64,000 bases of DNA, taken from NCBI GenBank assembly GCA_028095005.1, contig CM051462.1, positions 82,967,846 through 83,031,845 of the forward strand, given 5' to 3'. Below are positions 12,470 to 24,239 of this stretch, one piece after another (positions within the stretch are counted from its first letter, which is position 1; every line of letters begins with the position of its first letter). A program made the translations under genes and the position numbers. This DNA is from Rhynchospora pubera (Eukaryota; Streptophyta; Magnoliopsida; Poales; Cyperaceae). The notes beneath the pieces are model-generated. The model saw nothing but the letters and a program-made list of their open reading frames with translations, ran no database searches and was not told the origin of the DNA.

Positions 12470-14129
12470 CTTCAACTCTCAGATACCCATAGCTTCTGAA
12501 CCACAATCCTTTTCCAAGACTCCCCTTGATATATCTAAAAATCCTGTGAACAACATCCAAATATTGCTCTCTCGGATCATGCATGTATCTACTCAACACA
12601 CTCACTGCATGAGAAATATCAGGTCTAGTGTGGCATAGATAAATGAGCTTACCAACTAGCCTTTGGTACTGCTCCTTGTCCACTGAGTCACCTCCCTCAG
12701 CACACAACTTCTGATTCAGCTCAATAGGAGTAGGGGCTACCCTACAACCTAGCATCCCTGTTTCTGAAAGAAGATCTAGTACATACTTTCGCTGAGAAAG
12801 CACTATACCAGTCTTCGACCTGACAATTTCAATTCCCAAAAAATAATTCAATTGTCCCAAATCCTTGACCTCAAATTCCTTTCCAAGATTTTCTTTTAGC
12901 CGCATGATCTCCTTAACATCGTCTCCAATAATCACAATATCATCAACATAAACAGCCAGGATGGTGATATGACCTTTCAGGTGTCTGCAGAATATAGTAT
13001 GATCTCCATTGCACTCTTGTATCCCATGCCACAAACTGCAAGTCTGAACCAAACCATGCTCTCGGAGATTGTTTCAGCCCATACAATGACTTCTTGAGTT
13101 TGCATACTTTCCCAGCTGATTGTGGAGTAGCAAATCCTAGTGGAATCTCCATGTACACCTCTTCTTGGAGATCTCCGTGCAAGAAAGCATTCTTGACATC
13201 CAACTGGTGTAATGGCCAATTGAAATTGGCAGCACACGACACCAACATTCTCACAGTGCTCTTTTTTGCAAGAGGGGCAAAGGTCTCATCATAGTCGATA
13301 CCATAAGTCTGACTGTATCCTTTTGCAACCAGTCGGGCTTTGTACCTATCAACCTTGTCTTTTGGAGTTTGCTTGACAGTGTACACCCATTTACCTTCGA
13401 CAGCACGCTTTCCAATTGGTAACGGCACCAACTCCCATGTGTCATTTTTTTTCAATGCCTGAAGTTCCTCTTGCATGGCACCGAACCATCTAGGATCTTG
13501 CTTAGCTACCTGCCATGTGTTAGGTACAAGCACAGAATCTAGAGATGCAAGGAATGACTTATATGCAGGTGGGACAGATGCATATGAAATGTAATTTGTA
13601 ATATCATTTTTCCAATTACTATATTTAACAATAGGTTTCCCAGCATTAACCCTAGATGTTCTACGATGTGAAATTTGAGGAGAATTGTTACCTATCAACC
13701 TTAAGTGAGAATCTGAGGGAGGACTTGGGGAGGAGATACTTGGAACATTGGCATTTAAGGGAACATCGATTCATGCTGCTCAGGCTGCTCATGCTGCTCA
13801 GGTTGTCCATGCTGCTCAGGTTGTTTTGGCCTCCTCTTATACACTATCAGCTCCCCATGTTTCTTATTTTCATCACTCAGACTGTTATCATCATCACCAT
13901 CTCCATCATTACTTAGATTGTTATCACCACTCGGTCCAGACAAAGGATATGGATAATCACCAACTATAAGTCTATTCTCCTTCACTCCCTCTCTACTAGC
14001 ACTGGTAGAGTCATCTTCAAACAATAAGTCCAACTTTGTCTTTTCTCCATAGTATGGTTCAGATTCTCGGAAAGTCACATCCATACTAACAAAGATCTTT
14101 CTTTCAATAGGACACCAACATCTATATCC
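12470..14129 (-). pseudogene. Copia reverse transcriptase region (pol fragment)
   Basis: Read on the - strand from 14129 this contains the end of the integrase C-terminal region (MDVTFRESEPYYG), a glutamine/proline-rich linker (HGQPEQHEQPEQHE), then the RT. RT blocks are WELVPLPIGKRAVEGKWVY, KARLVAKGYSQTYGIDYDE, HQLDVKNAFLHGDLQEEVYM, and the catalytic YVDDIVIIGDD in a second frame. At least two frame changes occur (around 13750 and 13050), so no complete product is possible. RT copies the element's RNA into cDNA. The upstream part of pol lies at 19076-20188, beyond the MULE insertion. Confidence 0.9.
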
Positions 14130-14138
14130 TTTCTGATT

Positions 14139-14413
14139 CTGAAATTATTTTATATAGGAATTCCGACGCAAAAAATTTTAATAGAAAGAATTATTATTAT
14201 TTTTTTTAATAAGAAGAAAGTTCGAACGCGTTTTATAAAAGCGTACAGTCTCTCTCCTTCCTACGCGTTTATAAAACGCGCTCGAAGGCTTCGAACGCGT
14301 TTTATAAACGCGTAGAAAGGAGAGCTTCAGTTACGCCACAAAAGGCTGGTCAGACTTTCTTACGCGTTCGGAGCCTTCGAGCGCGTTTTATAAACGGGTA
14401 GGAAGGCGTAAAT
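14139..14413 (+). repeat. Left TIR of the MULE with internal palindromes
   Basis: The TIR itself contains inverted repeats built on cgcgtttataaaacgcg. Positions 14261-14287 (ctacgcgtttataaaacgcg, then ctcgaag) pair with 14288-14315, its near-exact complement. A second, shortened module lies at about 14361-14402. The same modules recur in the right TIR. Confidence 0.88.
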
Positions 14414-14880
14414 TTTTCGAAATGGAAATTAATGTGAAAATTTCTTAGAAAAATTAATAGAAAAATTAATGTGAAAATTTAAGTTAAATTTACAATTTTT
14501 AAAATATCACATTTAATTTCATATTAATCTTATTTAAAAATGACATTAGAATATTAATTTTGACATTAATATCATTTTGTTTGAATAACTATCAAGAAAG
14601 TCACTTGATTTACTGCATTTCTCTTTTTAATGATTAATTTATGATTTTAAAAACTTCTTTAGTAGTTTAGAGTGGTTTTTATGTTTGTAAACTTTCAAAG
14701 TGGATTTTGGAGGTCTAGAGAGCGTTTAAAAACTTTCTCGTCGCTAGCTTTCCGGATAGTGCTCGATCACCCCAAACGGACCTTCCTATCAAAAGTTAAG
14801 CCTGTTTAAAGTTTTAATGTTCAAAATTTTTTTAAAAATTTATATTTTAATTATTTCCATATTATATATTATTTGATTAT

Positions 14881-17800
14881 TGTAACATGGTAGAAATACC
14901 AGACCCAGTTTAATTGTGTCAATTAGGTAAATCTTAAAAATAATATTAAGATAAACAAGAATTTAAAACTAATAATCTTCAAATGGATAATTCAATCATA
15001 ACAATAAGATTCACTCGAAATCGAAGTCTTTTAATTTGTGTAGTTTCTAAAAATCATCTACATGATTCTAGCAAAATCAAAGTTTAATTAATAATGAAAT
15101 TTGATATCAGATTAATTGAATTGAATGAAAATAATTATAAATATTAGTTTATATGATTGGCAGCATTCAAAGCTATAAATCCCCGCCACATAAGATCTTG
15201 AGTGACTGAATTCTAATAAAAATCTGGAAATCTCTTCTTCCTTTTTTCCTCTCCGCTGGCACCATCCCCTTCCTCCTTTCTCTTTTCCTTCATCTCAATC
15301 GTTCGATCGCCTTCGTTCTTATCCTCTCCTCCGATATTTATCGGAGTTCAAAGGTCAAAGAGGGATGTGTTGTGGCTGGCCAATGACATTGTGCCACAGC
15401 AAAGAGGTGCTCTTTGATTGATCTTATCCTTGTCTCCAATGTTTTGTTGAGGCGGTGGATCAATCGATGGGTGAATCTTGAATTTCGAGATGGATTAATC
15501 TCCATCGTTCATGGTAGGTTGTTCTTATCCTTTCTCTCTGTTGTGCGCTACCTATAAAAGAGGGCAGAGGTCGAGTTTCTGGTTTTGCTGTCGGTTTGCC
15601 TTATCTACGTAAAGAGAGAGAGAGAGAGAGATAGGAAGAGACAGTGGGAGACGAGGGAACAAACTATGGTATATTGTCTCATTCTCTCTTTCAATTTCGA
15701 TTTTCATGAGTAAATTGGGTGAAATTGAGATTAGGCCTTAAACCCGTAATTAAAGCTTAACGGTGGTTCAGTATAGGATTGACATGGAAATAGATGATGT
15801 TTGTCAAGAAAATTAGTTGATTTTACAATTAATTTAGAGCAATTGAGCATGAGTTGAGAGTATAAGTAATGGGTTTGGTAAAGCCAAAAGAAGAAAGGAA
15901 TAATTGGTGGTATGCTGGTGTTACTCAGTTGGTATGCCCTTCTGTGTGCTTGCGATGTTGGTACAGGTCTTGTACCAGCCTCAATCGAGGCTAAACAATC
16001 TATGGTACCGTTCTGGTACCATTCTGGTTTGGTTCTGGCGTAGATTTGCGAGACTGAGAGCTTGTTTGTGAGAAATTTTATGTCCCAGGGACCTATTTGC
16101 AAAATTCTAAGGGCATATTTACAGACAAAAAGTACTTAATTGTAAAGATTTTAAGTTCAGGGGCCTTTGAATAAAGTGAGTGGGATTACGGGTCGGATTT
16201 GCCCCTTCGTTATCGGATCTTGTCGGGTGAGTCGCGGACCCGATAGGTTGGACTCAAGTCAACTGGTCAGGTTGACTTGGCCGAACCATGTTACGATTTG
16301 GGCTTTGGGCCTGTGTTATGTTGTGATGTTTTGGGCCTCTGTTCTGAATCATGGCTAATGGGATTTCTTTTATGTGTGGGCTGTTCTTTGAGGCCGAATT
16401 AAATATAAGATATTGGACTTAATTAACAGAATTAATTATGGACTTAATGACTATCATTAGTCTTAATCCAAACTTAATCAATAAAGATTAAGTAAATGAA
16501 TTGTGGGCTTAAGAATAAATAAAATTAATTAAAGGAAAGGCCATTAGAAATGATCGGGGGTTCCTTTAGTTAAGCGGGATTCGATTTTTCGGGAGATGAT
16601 GAGAATAGTCCGAGTGAGTCAAGAACAGATATAATGACAATTAAATCACCGACTTTTTGATCCCAAACAAACCAATCAAATAATTTCGATTTTAATTTTC
16701 TATTTCCAATTGTTTTCTTGATTTTGGATTATAATTCTCTGATTTAAATTTTTGATATAACAAATAGCTAAATAATTTAATAAATATTAAGCAATGCAAA
16801 CTAATTAATTAAGTATTAATGAAATAAATCAAATATTGCACAACTAAATGAATGTTGGAGAAATACTATATAATAAATAAGTGAATATTTTCATTCTAAA
16901 ATATAATCCATGACTTATATAATAGAAATAAATATAAACTCTTAATGACTGGAAAGTCAAAACCAATTATTAAAAATAAGATAAAATACTTAATAATATA
17001 TTTTAAAACAGAATCCTCTAAATAAATAATCTGAACTTAACCATCCATATCTCAACCAGTCTGGTTAACTTAGGCCGTCAGTATGGTAACCCAAGAACCG
17101 CCAATAATTAGGTTATTTAGGTTACTTTAAGTAGTTAACAGTTAGTAAGAAAGTCACTTGTTTTATTAGGAAATCGAACTAGAATCACTTGACACGTGAC
17201 CATCAAGCCTAGCAAACTGTTAAGGGAGAGAACCCAAGTATGATGGCCGTCAAGCATCCGAACCATCATGAGATATCGAAAAACTACGTTTAAGCTTCCT
17301 ACTATCCAGGTGCGGAATTACGTTGGATTTTTATTAAAGTTTAAGTAATTAATAAAATATGTTTTTATTCATATGCATATTGTAAATTCGTTTGCTTGCA
17401 TGACCGTATTCAAGCATTTTTAAATGATAGTGCCCAAATATTGATAAAATTGCATTTTGAGATGCATGTTCTCCGCTTTGAGAAATTTGAAAGAAATACA
17501 GTCAGATATTTGGATATGCCATTGTGATTGATAAATCCGACTCATGAATGATCTGACTGAAATGATTTACTGTGATATGCCATGACATGCCTGACATGAT
17601 ATGTATGTCCCTGGTCAAGAGATGTAATCTCTCATGCCGGCCAGGTAAAAGAAAGATCTTGTATGATTTTGTATCACTCTCCGGAGTCGGTTGGCCACCG
17701 GCTTCGGCCAGTTCGATAGCGCTATGCAGATATGGAATTCCCTCATGCCGCCTGGTCAAGGGATAAGTCCCTCATGCCGGCCAGGTAAGGGAAAGGTTTC

Positions 17801-18461
17801 CTTATGTGCCCATCCGGATGGGAAAGGGACCTGAGTGATTATGACTGTGGAAATTATGTGAATGAAATGTGACATGTTCCGACTGATGATATGCTCGGAC
17901 CCCTGACACGCTCAGTTTCCTATCATATACAGACATGTGTTGTCTGCGATGGGATTCGTGCCACGTGTTCAGTTCCGATATGTGCAAGATTTATGCCTTG
18001 TCAGATTTTGTTATCCTGTCCAGCTTTGATTAAAATCATATGCAAGCAATCATGTTTATTTGTGACATCTTTTCAAATGAAAAGTTATAAGCTTTTTATA
18101 AAATTGAAACACACATGCTTTATTTTTATTTACGGGTATTATTTCTAGAACTTGGATTTTAGCTTAAATCCACGTACTGGAACTAAAACCCGCACTGAGA
18201 ATTTATTTCTCACTCCGTGCTTTTGCATGTTTCCACAATGGATGTGGGTTCCAGATTTCAGAGACGGGCTCGATCAAGTCAAGCGAAGTTAGGTCAAAAT
18301 TTGTCTTGCCATGATGACTCAATGAGTCATAAGAGACAACGTGGTAGATCATGGTAAGTTGGAACTTAACCCTTACAATTAGTAAGGAAATGCCTTGCGG
18401 GTGCACAGAGATTGTGTATTCGCGGCGGGGATTGTCAAGCCCTATGTGTCGGGGTGTGACA
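14881..18461 (-). mobile_element. Long solo LTR inserted in the MULE
   Basis: On the - strand the block starts TGTCACACCCC (from 18461) and ends ccatgttaca (at 14881). The duplication attat is present at 14876-14880 and 18462-18466. It is 3581 bp and non-coding. It shares its start and several phrases with the LTR at 3147-7099 (caaatagtccctg-like words, gtaccag words, an actcagtg-type region), so the two look like diverged members of one long-LTR family, probably Ty3-gypsy. Two catgccggccaggtaa words (about 17633 and 17774) mark a short internal duplication. The left boundary rests on a 5-bp match and is the less certain end. Confidence 0.68.
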
Positions 18462-18789
18462 ATTATATATGGCAAACATAAAATAAAAAAAGAGAAGAGA
18501 CAACAATTCAAAAGATAAGTTTGTAAAATTAAATAGTAAAAATACAGGGTCGTCGGCGAATAATTATTCAAACAAAATGATATTATAAACATGTTAAAAA
18601 AAATATATGTGTGCAATTAAATGCATATAAAATATGTGTGATATATTTATTATATCTATTTAATACATCTTTAATTGGAAATAAATTTTTGAGAATTTTG
18701 TAAATATGAAACTTGCAGGGACCTTGATGCAAAATATTATTTTTAATAAGTTAAATGTTGCGGCTTGAATGAAAAATATGAAAAACTAA

Positions 18790-19066
18790 TAACACGTTTA
18801 TAAAACGCGCTCGAAGGCTCCGAACGCGTTTTATAAACGGGTACGAAGGTCTGACCAGCCTTTCGAGGGCTAACTGAAGCTTTCTCCTCTTACCCGTTTA
18901 TAAAACGCGTTCGAAGCCTTCGAGCGCGTTTTATAAACGCGTAGGAAGGAGAGAGACTGTACGCTTTTATAAAACGTGTTCGAACTTTCTTCTTATTAAG
19001 AAAAATAATAATAATTCTTTCTATTAAAATTTTTTGCGTCTGAATTCCTATATAAAATAATTTCGG
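18790..19066 (-). repeat. Right TIR of the MULE
   Basis: This is the inverted copy of 14139-14413. It carries the same cgcgtttataaaacgcg palindromic modules (about 18793-18843 and 18890-18943) and the same outer ttttgcgtc...cctatataaaataattt end. Confidence 0.88.
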
Positions 19067-19075
19067 TTTCTGATT

Positions 19076-20188
19076 TGAGGGATAACCTATAAAGATGCAC
19101 TTAACTGCCCACGGGTCTAGCTTTCCTATTGTCAATCTGTGATCTCTCACATAGCACACACATCGAACACCTTGGGCGGAACAACAAAATCATTGGATCC
19201 AAATAGTACCTCATGCGGTGTCTTCATTCATAACATTCTTGATGGCATCCTATTGATCAGATAGATTGCTGTCAAAACTGTCTCACTCCATAGGAATTTC
19301 GGTACGTTCATTCTCAGCATTAGTGAATGTGTCACCTCCAATAAATGCCTATTCTTTCGCTCAGCCACTCCATTTTGTGCTGGAGTATCTGCACAAGTAG
19401 TTTGATGAAGAACCCCTTGCTCAGACACAAAATTGGCAAATTCTTTGTTGACATACTCAGGTCCATTATCTGTTCGAAGAGCCTTCACCTGTATTCCAAA
19501 TTGAGTTTTTTACACAAGTACAGAAATCTTTAAAGCATTTGAGAACTTTATATTTCTGTTTCATCATGTATACCCAAGTCATGCGTGAGTAACAATCAAT
19601 AAAAGTAACAAATCATCTAAATCCACTAACAGAAGTAATAGGACATGGTCCTCAAACATCAAAATGAACAAGTGCAAAAATCTCCAAACTTCTTAAACCA
19701 ATCATTTTATAACTAGAACGAGTATGTTTTCCAAGTTCACAAGCATCACAAAATAGTTTATTCCTATCTACTTTATTCATTAAATCAGGATCAAATTTAT
19801 TCATACTATCAAAAGATAGGTGCCCTAGTCTATTATGTTGCAACATAGCCTCTGCTTCTGTTCCTTTTTCAATAGCAGCAACGAGCATAGCAGCCTCCTT
19901 ATCTAGATACCAAAGTCCATCACGCTTGTTGTCATTCCCAAGTCTCCTCCCCGTTTTCTTTTCCTGAATCAAATATGTATTTTGATCAAACAGAATAATG
20001 CAATTAAATTGATCAATTGGTGAGCTAACGGAGAGTAAATTAACAGAAAAAGAAGGAACATGCAACACTGATGGTAGGGTAATAGAAGAATTACAATAGA
20101 CTGAACCAATACCCTTGACAGGTTGAGATGTACCATCAACAGTTTGGACTGTATCTGGTTGTATTTGTTGACTAGGACAATATTCCAC
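19076..20188 (-). pseudogene. Copia protease / pre-integrase / integrase region (pol fragment)
   Basis: Reading on the - strand, the protease C-terminal part (LHVPSFSVNLLSVS) precedes a GAG-pre-integrase zinc-binding region (HNRLGHLSFDSM, then FCDACELGKHTRSSY). The integrase core follows with ALRTDNGPEYVNKEF, the PAQNGVAERKNRHLLE block holding the catalytic glutamate, and WSETVLTAIYLINRMPS. The C-terminal CVFIGY-like part (KCIFIGYPSNQK) ends at the MULE. Integrase inserts the cDNA into the genome. There is a frame change or stop near 19500 and another near 19200, so the region is inactive. The protease active-site triplet reads DSD instead of the usual DSG/DTG. Confidence 0.88.
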
Positions 20189-20203
20189 AAATTCATTAGA
20201 TGA

Positions 20204-21453
20204 TCATGTTATATGACTAGATGCATCTGAATCTATAATCCAATCTACATGAAATTTAGTGGATACAAAAACCTGTGCCTGAATACCTTTAGTCACGTGT
20301 GCATAGTAACCAACATTACCGAAGTAGGCATTGTCATCACATTCCTCCGAGACCTTTCCCTTGCCTCTAGAGCTCTCAACTTGAGTTTTGAACAGTCGTA
20401 GTTCTTCCAGTTCTGTCAGTTCTCCTCCATTTGTTTCTGTTGCAGCTTGGGGTTCCTCTGTCGCGGCAAAATGAGCAACACCTCGACCTCGACGTCCTCG
20501 GGTTCCTCGCTCTCTATATCCATTTCCACGTCCACGACCACCATATCCACCTCTCTGTCCTCCACCTCCTCGGCCACCAATAGACTTGCGAGGCGTAGGA
20601 CAATTGAAACTAAGGTGACCTTTCAGTCCACAATTAAAGCAGTCCCTATCATCTCTGATTTGAGTTCCAGGCATTACCATTGCTGAGCGAACAATGGGTA
20701 AGGTTTGAGATGCCATCACCTTTTGTCTGACCACTTCTTCCTCCATCGAAGCAATAATCTCATTCAATGATGGAAGTGATGGCAAATGACATATTGCCGC
20801 CCTTCTCGCCTCAAATTTCGAGTTCAGACCTTTTAGGGAGCGAGCCACACGCCTCCGTTCAAGATACTGCATTCCATAAAGAACATCTGCTGGATCTTTC
20901 AGTGACAAGGGGTCATAGTGATCCAAATTAGCCCATAAAGATCGCAACTCTGCCGCATACTCAAGAACTGATTTCTTCCCCTGGACAGTGGGATCGATCC
21001 TTTCTTCCACATCTAGCATCATCATCACACTCCCAGCTCTTGAGTACATCTTAGCCAGAGTGTTCTAGATATCTGTTGCACTTCTAATCGACTCCACCAT
21101 TTCAGCTATGGCTGGAGACATAGATGTCAACAACCAAGAAACCACCAAAGAATTCATGTGACTCCATCTTGTCCACTCAGCACCCGATTTGTCAACAGAT
21201 TCAATACACTCACCATTCACATATCCTTCGAGTCCTTTCATGTGGAGGTTCAGCAATGCCCTCCAAAACCAACTCAGATAATTCCTCGTCCCCTCAAGTT
21301 TGATATCATTAGGCAGCAACTCTGTTTTTTGTATCATCTGTGACTCTGACACAGATCCAATCTTCTTACCAAACTCTTCAAACTTCACATTTAACAATTG
21401 GTCATTCCTTCCATAACGGCCTGCAACTCCTTATTAGTCACAAATTCACTCAT
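20204..21453 (-). pseudogene. Copia gag (nucleocapsid) pseudogene
   Basis: A likely start ATG lies at 21453-21451 on the - strand, 400 bp inside the 5' LTR. The frame shifts near 21395, then continues with a typical copia gag N-terminus (KLEGTRNYLSWFWRALLNLH), is cut by a stop near 21065, and runs on to a CCHC zinc knuckle (CFNCGLKGHLSFNC) and a Gly/Arg-rich tract (GGRGGGGQRGGYGGRGRGNG). Gag packages the element RNA into virus-like particles. The last residues read WIIDSDASSHIT, which is already the protease start. Broken frames make it a pseudogene. Confidence 0.88.
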
Positions 21454-21859
21454 TTTCACAATTAGATCTGTGTCTCAAACACAATCACAACTAGAGGACG
21501 AGGTCAATCACACCTTAAACACAAACCGTGCGAACGCACACAATCACGATTTTATCATCTACCAAAAAACAGATCTGTAAACTATTGAGGAAGAGAGAAC
21601 CTGAGAAGCCATGAAGATCAAACAGGTCAGATGGGTTGTTGTCTACCGTCTGCCATTTGCTTTCGCGAAGTCCAGGTGTGGTCTTTGCGCGGTCCACGGT
21701 CACAGGCCCCTCTGGTATGGTCTTTGCGCGGTCCGCGATCCACACAGACGATGTGACTTTTTGGTGTTATCGCGGCTCACAAGGTGCAAGCTGATCTGGT
21801 CCATGCGTGGTCTACACGCAGCAGTGGAAGAGAGGAGAGAAAGCGCCGCTGTTAGACGG

Positions 21860-21871
21860 GCTCTGATACCA
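21860..21871 (-). other. Primer-binding site (tRNA-Met type)
   Basis: The + strand gctctgatacca is TGGTATCAGAGC on the element strand. This is the usual initiator-tRNA-Met primer site of plant copia elements and lies directly next to the 5' LTR end. Confidence 0.92.
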
Positions 21872-22044
21872 TGTGGTTTGAGAAAGAGATTTAGGTTAAA
21901 ACTAGAGATTATGGTCTTTGTACAGAGGTTTTCCTTTTTATATTAATCAAGAATCGTATTTTTACAAATGAGACCCTAGACTTCTACAAATAACATAAAT
22001 AACATAAATACTAAAAATAATATCATAACTAATATAACTCAACA
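21872..22044 (-). repeat. 5' LTR of the copia element
   Basis: This 173-bp copy is bounded by tgtggtttgag and aactcaaca, directly next to the primer site on one side and the taaaa duplication (22045-22049) on the other. It pairs with 10025-10195. Confidence 0.92.
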
Positions 22045-22049
22045 TAAAA

Positions 22050-22678
22050 CATATTATTACAATGTATAATGTCTGTACTATTTTTATAATGTTTTCTAAC
22101 ATTATACCAATAATATTCATATACTTTCATAAATTTATTTATGGTCTAAACATATCATTTTTCATGACATATTATTTTAACATTTTATCTCTTGTATTTT
22201 TGTACATCGTATAAGATGTAAAATACTTATTGTTTCTCTTCATTTGGTGTCTTATATTTTATATTATAGACTATAAGAGATTTTATCTTTATATTATAGC
22301 CATTCTCAAAATAATATACAAAATAGAATCATGTCATTTTCACATTACATTCATTTTTTTAGTCTCTTAAATGAATTATAATTATAATTACATCAGTTTA
22401 TTTTGCAAAGGCTCAGTAATATCGTAACTCATATAACTGAGAGACAATGATTACAGACATAAATTTCTCCTTTACAAGTCACACATAATGAATTATTAAT
22501 TCTCTTCCGTCAACATATAATTGAAATTCAGAGTTCTACATCGGAATTTTGCTTTTCCATTTTTCTAGATCGCTCGTCAGGTGATCGAAGTTCTCTATAT
22601 TTTAAATACCGTTTGAGTAATTTGATTTAATTGATGTATTGAAATTATGACTGGTACATTTTACAAGTTGACAGCCTC
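22050..22678. other. AT-rich spacer between two elements
   Basis: No gene, RNA gene or element terminus was seen between the copia duplication and the CACTA element. Confidence 0.5.
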
Positions 22679-23826
22679 CACTACCACAGAAAAGGGCTTC
22701 TGCAACTGTGGATTAGCAACTGTTATTTATAAAAACAGTCATCCAAGAAATCAATGGCATTGTCGTAATTTAAGGTTCAAAATTTTGCCACTGTTCTAAC
22801 TTAAAACAGTTACTAAAAGTTAAGCGTGAGAGAGAAAAAACTAAAAATCTCTGGAAATATTGTGACCGTTAATATCAAATAACAATCACAAAAACTTTTA
22901 ATAACTGTTAATTTAAAATAACAGTCACCGTAATTCCAGCTTTATATTTGGAATATTCGGACGACTTGTAATCAGAACATTTTAATGACTGTTTTTAGTA
23001 AAAACAGTGGCAGTTTATTCAATTAGATTTTTCCCAAAATCTTTCCATAGGTAGCTACCTTTCTCCCTTTCGGCGCTGTAGCACGACTGGACGAGGTTTG
23101 AAAAAAATAGCCGCCAACATAAATTAAATTTATAGTTTTATACTAAACTACATAAAAAATACTCCAAAATGAGGATATTATCTACGGTACCTTCCCATTC
23201 AATTTCCGGATCTTCTATGGAAGATTAGTGTACATTTTTATGTGATGTGTATTGTATAGTATATAGATGTCTCTTGCAACTAGCAAGACAACTATAAATA
23301 TAGTATCCGCTCCAATAAATAGGTGAAACAAAAAATAATATCATGTGAGTAGGTATTGGTTGTTTGAATCTCCATCTCTTTTTATTTTGTGTAACGGAGT
23401 TCTTATACAACTATCTATTTTAACTTGCAGTGCGAACAACAGAAACTGTGTTATAGAAAATCGAGCAAAGAAATGAGAGGATGGCACAAGCCGCACAGTG
23501 CATGTGCAACAGTGCAAGGAATAGATAGTTGAGCCTTCTATTTTATTTTTTTTCACATATCTATTTTTCGCATACCAAACTCTCGATTTTTCTTATCACA
23601 AAATCAGTAAATTTTCATTTATTATAAGCATTGCTTGATATAATTTAATATGTAGAATATTAGCCATAATTATATTATAAGGATCTATTTTTTTACATAG
23701 TATATTAAATGACATAAATTATAAAGAAATAAGTTATATAGTTTTTCCTATCTTTTGACAAAATATAACAATTTTCAGTTGTCTGTTAGTTGTTTGCAAG
23801 CCTGTCTCAATAAACAAATTTTCACA

Positions 23827-23880
23827 AATTTTTTTTTTTTTTTTTGAAACGAAGAACCCCAAGAAGGGGTGCCTTTTTTT
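23827..23880 (-). mobile_element. Short LINE/SINE 3' tail inside the CACTA element
   Basis: A run of about 20 T is followed by gaaacgaagaaccccaag and aaggggtgcc. On the - strand this is a short 3'-UTR-like segment (with a cttggggttcttcg hairpin word) ending in poly(A). The words ttttcaca on the left (about 23819) and ttttcaca on the right (about 23877) may be a target duplication. It fits a severely 5'-truncated retroposon. Confidence 0.5.
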
Positions 23881-24239
23881 TCACATAAAATTATATTTGC
23901 ATTAAACATACAAAAATAATATAACATGGAAAAAAATTTTGAATCGTTCTTGCTTCACATTAACATGTTACATTTCGAATTAAATTTTATTATTAAAATT
24001 TAGGAGTTTGCTATATAAAATAAAGATCATGGAACCATAATTTTAATAAATGAAATTTAGCTTATATTTCGTACATTAGTCCAACCATAAGTAATAACAA
24101 TCTTGATTGATATTTTTCTATGTGCCGTGTTTAAATATGTGAGTTTCTTTGTTTAATATTTTATAATATAATGTTGTGCGTATTACAAGAGTTATACAAA
24201 TAATATAACAAAAAAAATTTATAGTTATTATTAAGTGTG

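Larger units (their letters stand above)
14139..19066. mobile_element. Mutator-like element (MULE) inside copia pol
   Basis: Long terminal inverted repeats of about 275 bp (14139-14413 and 18790-19066) are flanked by a perfect 9-bp duplication, tttctgatt (14130-14138 and 19067-19075). Long TIRs with a 9-bp duplication are characteristic of Mutator-like elements. The ends read ctgaaattattttatata and, inverted, ccgaaattattttatata. The interior holds a ~3.6 kb solo LTR (14881-18461); without it the element is about 1.34 kb and non-coding. No MURA-type transposase is visible, so it is non-autonomous. It interrupts copia pol between integrase and RT. Confidence 0.9.
10025..22044 (-). mobile_element. 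Degenerate Ty1-copia retrotransposon with nested insertions
   Basis: Two direct repeats (10025-10195 and 21872-22044) with TG...CA ends bound the element, and a 5-bp duplication taaaa (10020-10024, 22045-22049) flanks it. Read on the - strand the order is 5' LTR, tRNA-Met-type primer site, gag, protease, integrase, RT, RNase H, purine tract, 3' LTR. This PR-INT-RT-RH order defines copia. The span is 12,020 bp, but about 6.8 kb comes from later insertions (10638-12464 and 14139-19066, with their duplications). Without these it is about 5.25 kb. The LTRs differ at roughly 7-8% of positions by eye and the frames are broken many times, so it is an old, inactive copy. RT wording (ACLVSQRKYVL-type block, YVDDIVI) suggests the Ale/Retrofit group, with moderate certainty. 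Confidence 0.92.

Noticed and set aside
15200..15700. Promoter and first exon of a host gene captured by the MULE
   Set aside because: The stretch lies inside the solo LTR at 14881-18461 and has the CT-rich composition also seen at the matching place in the LTR at 3147-7099, so an LTR origin explains it.
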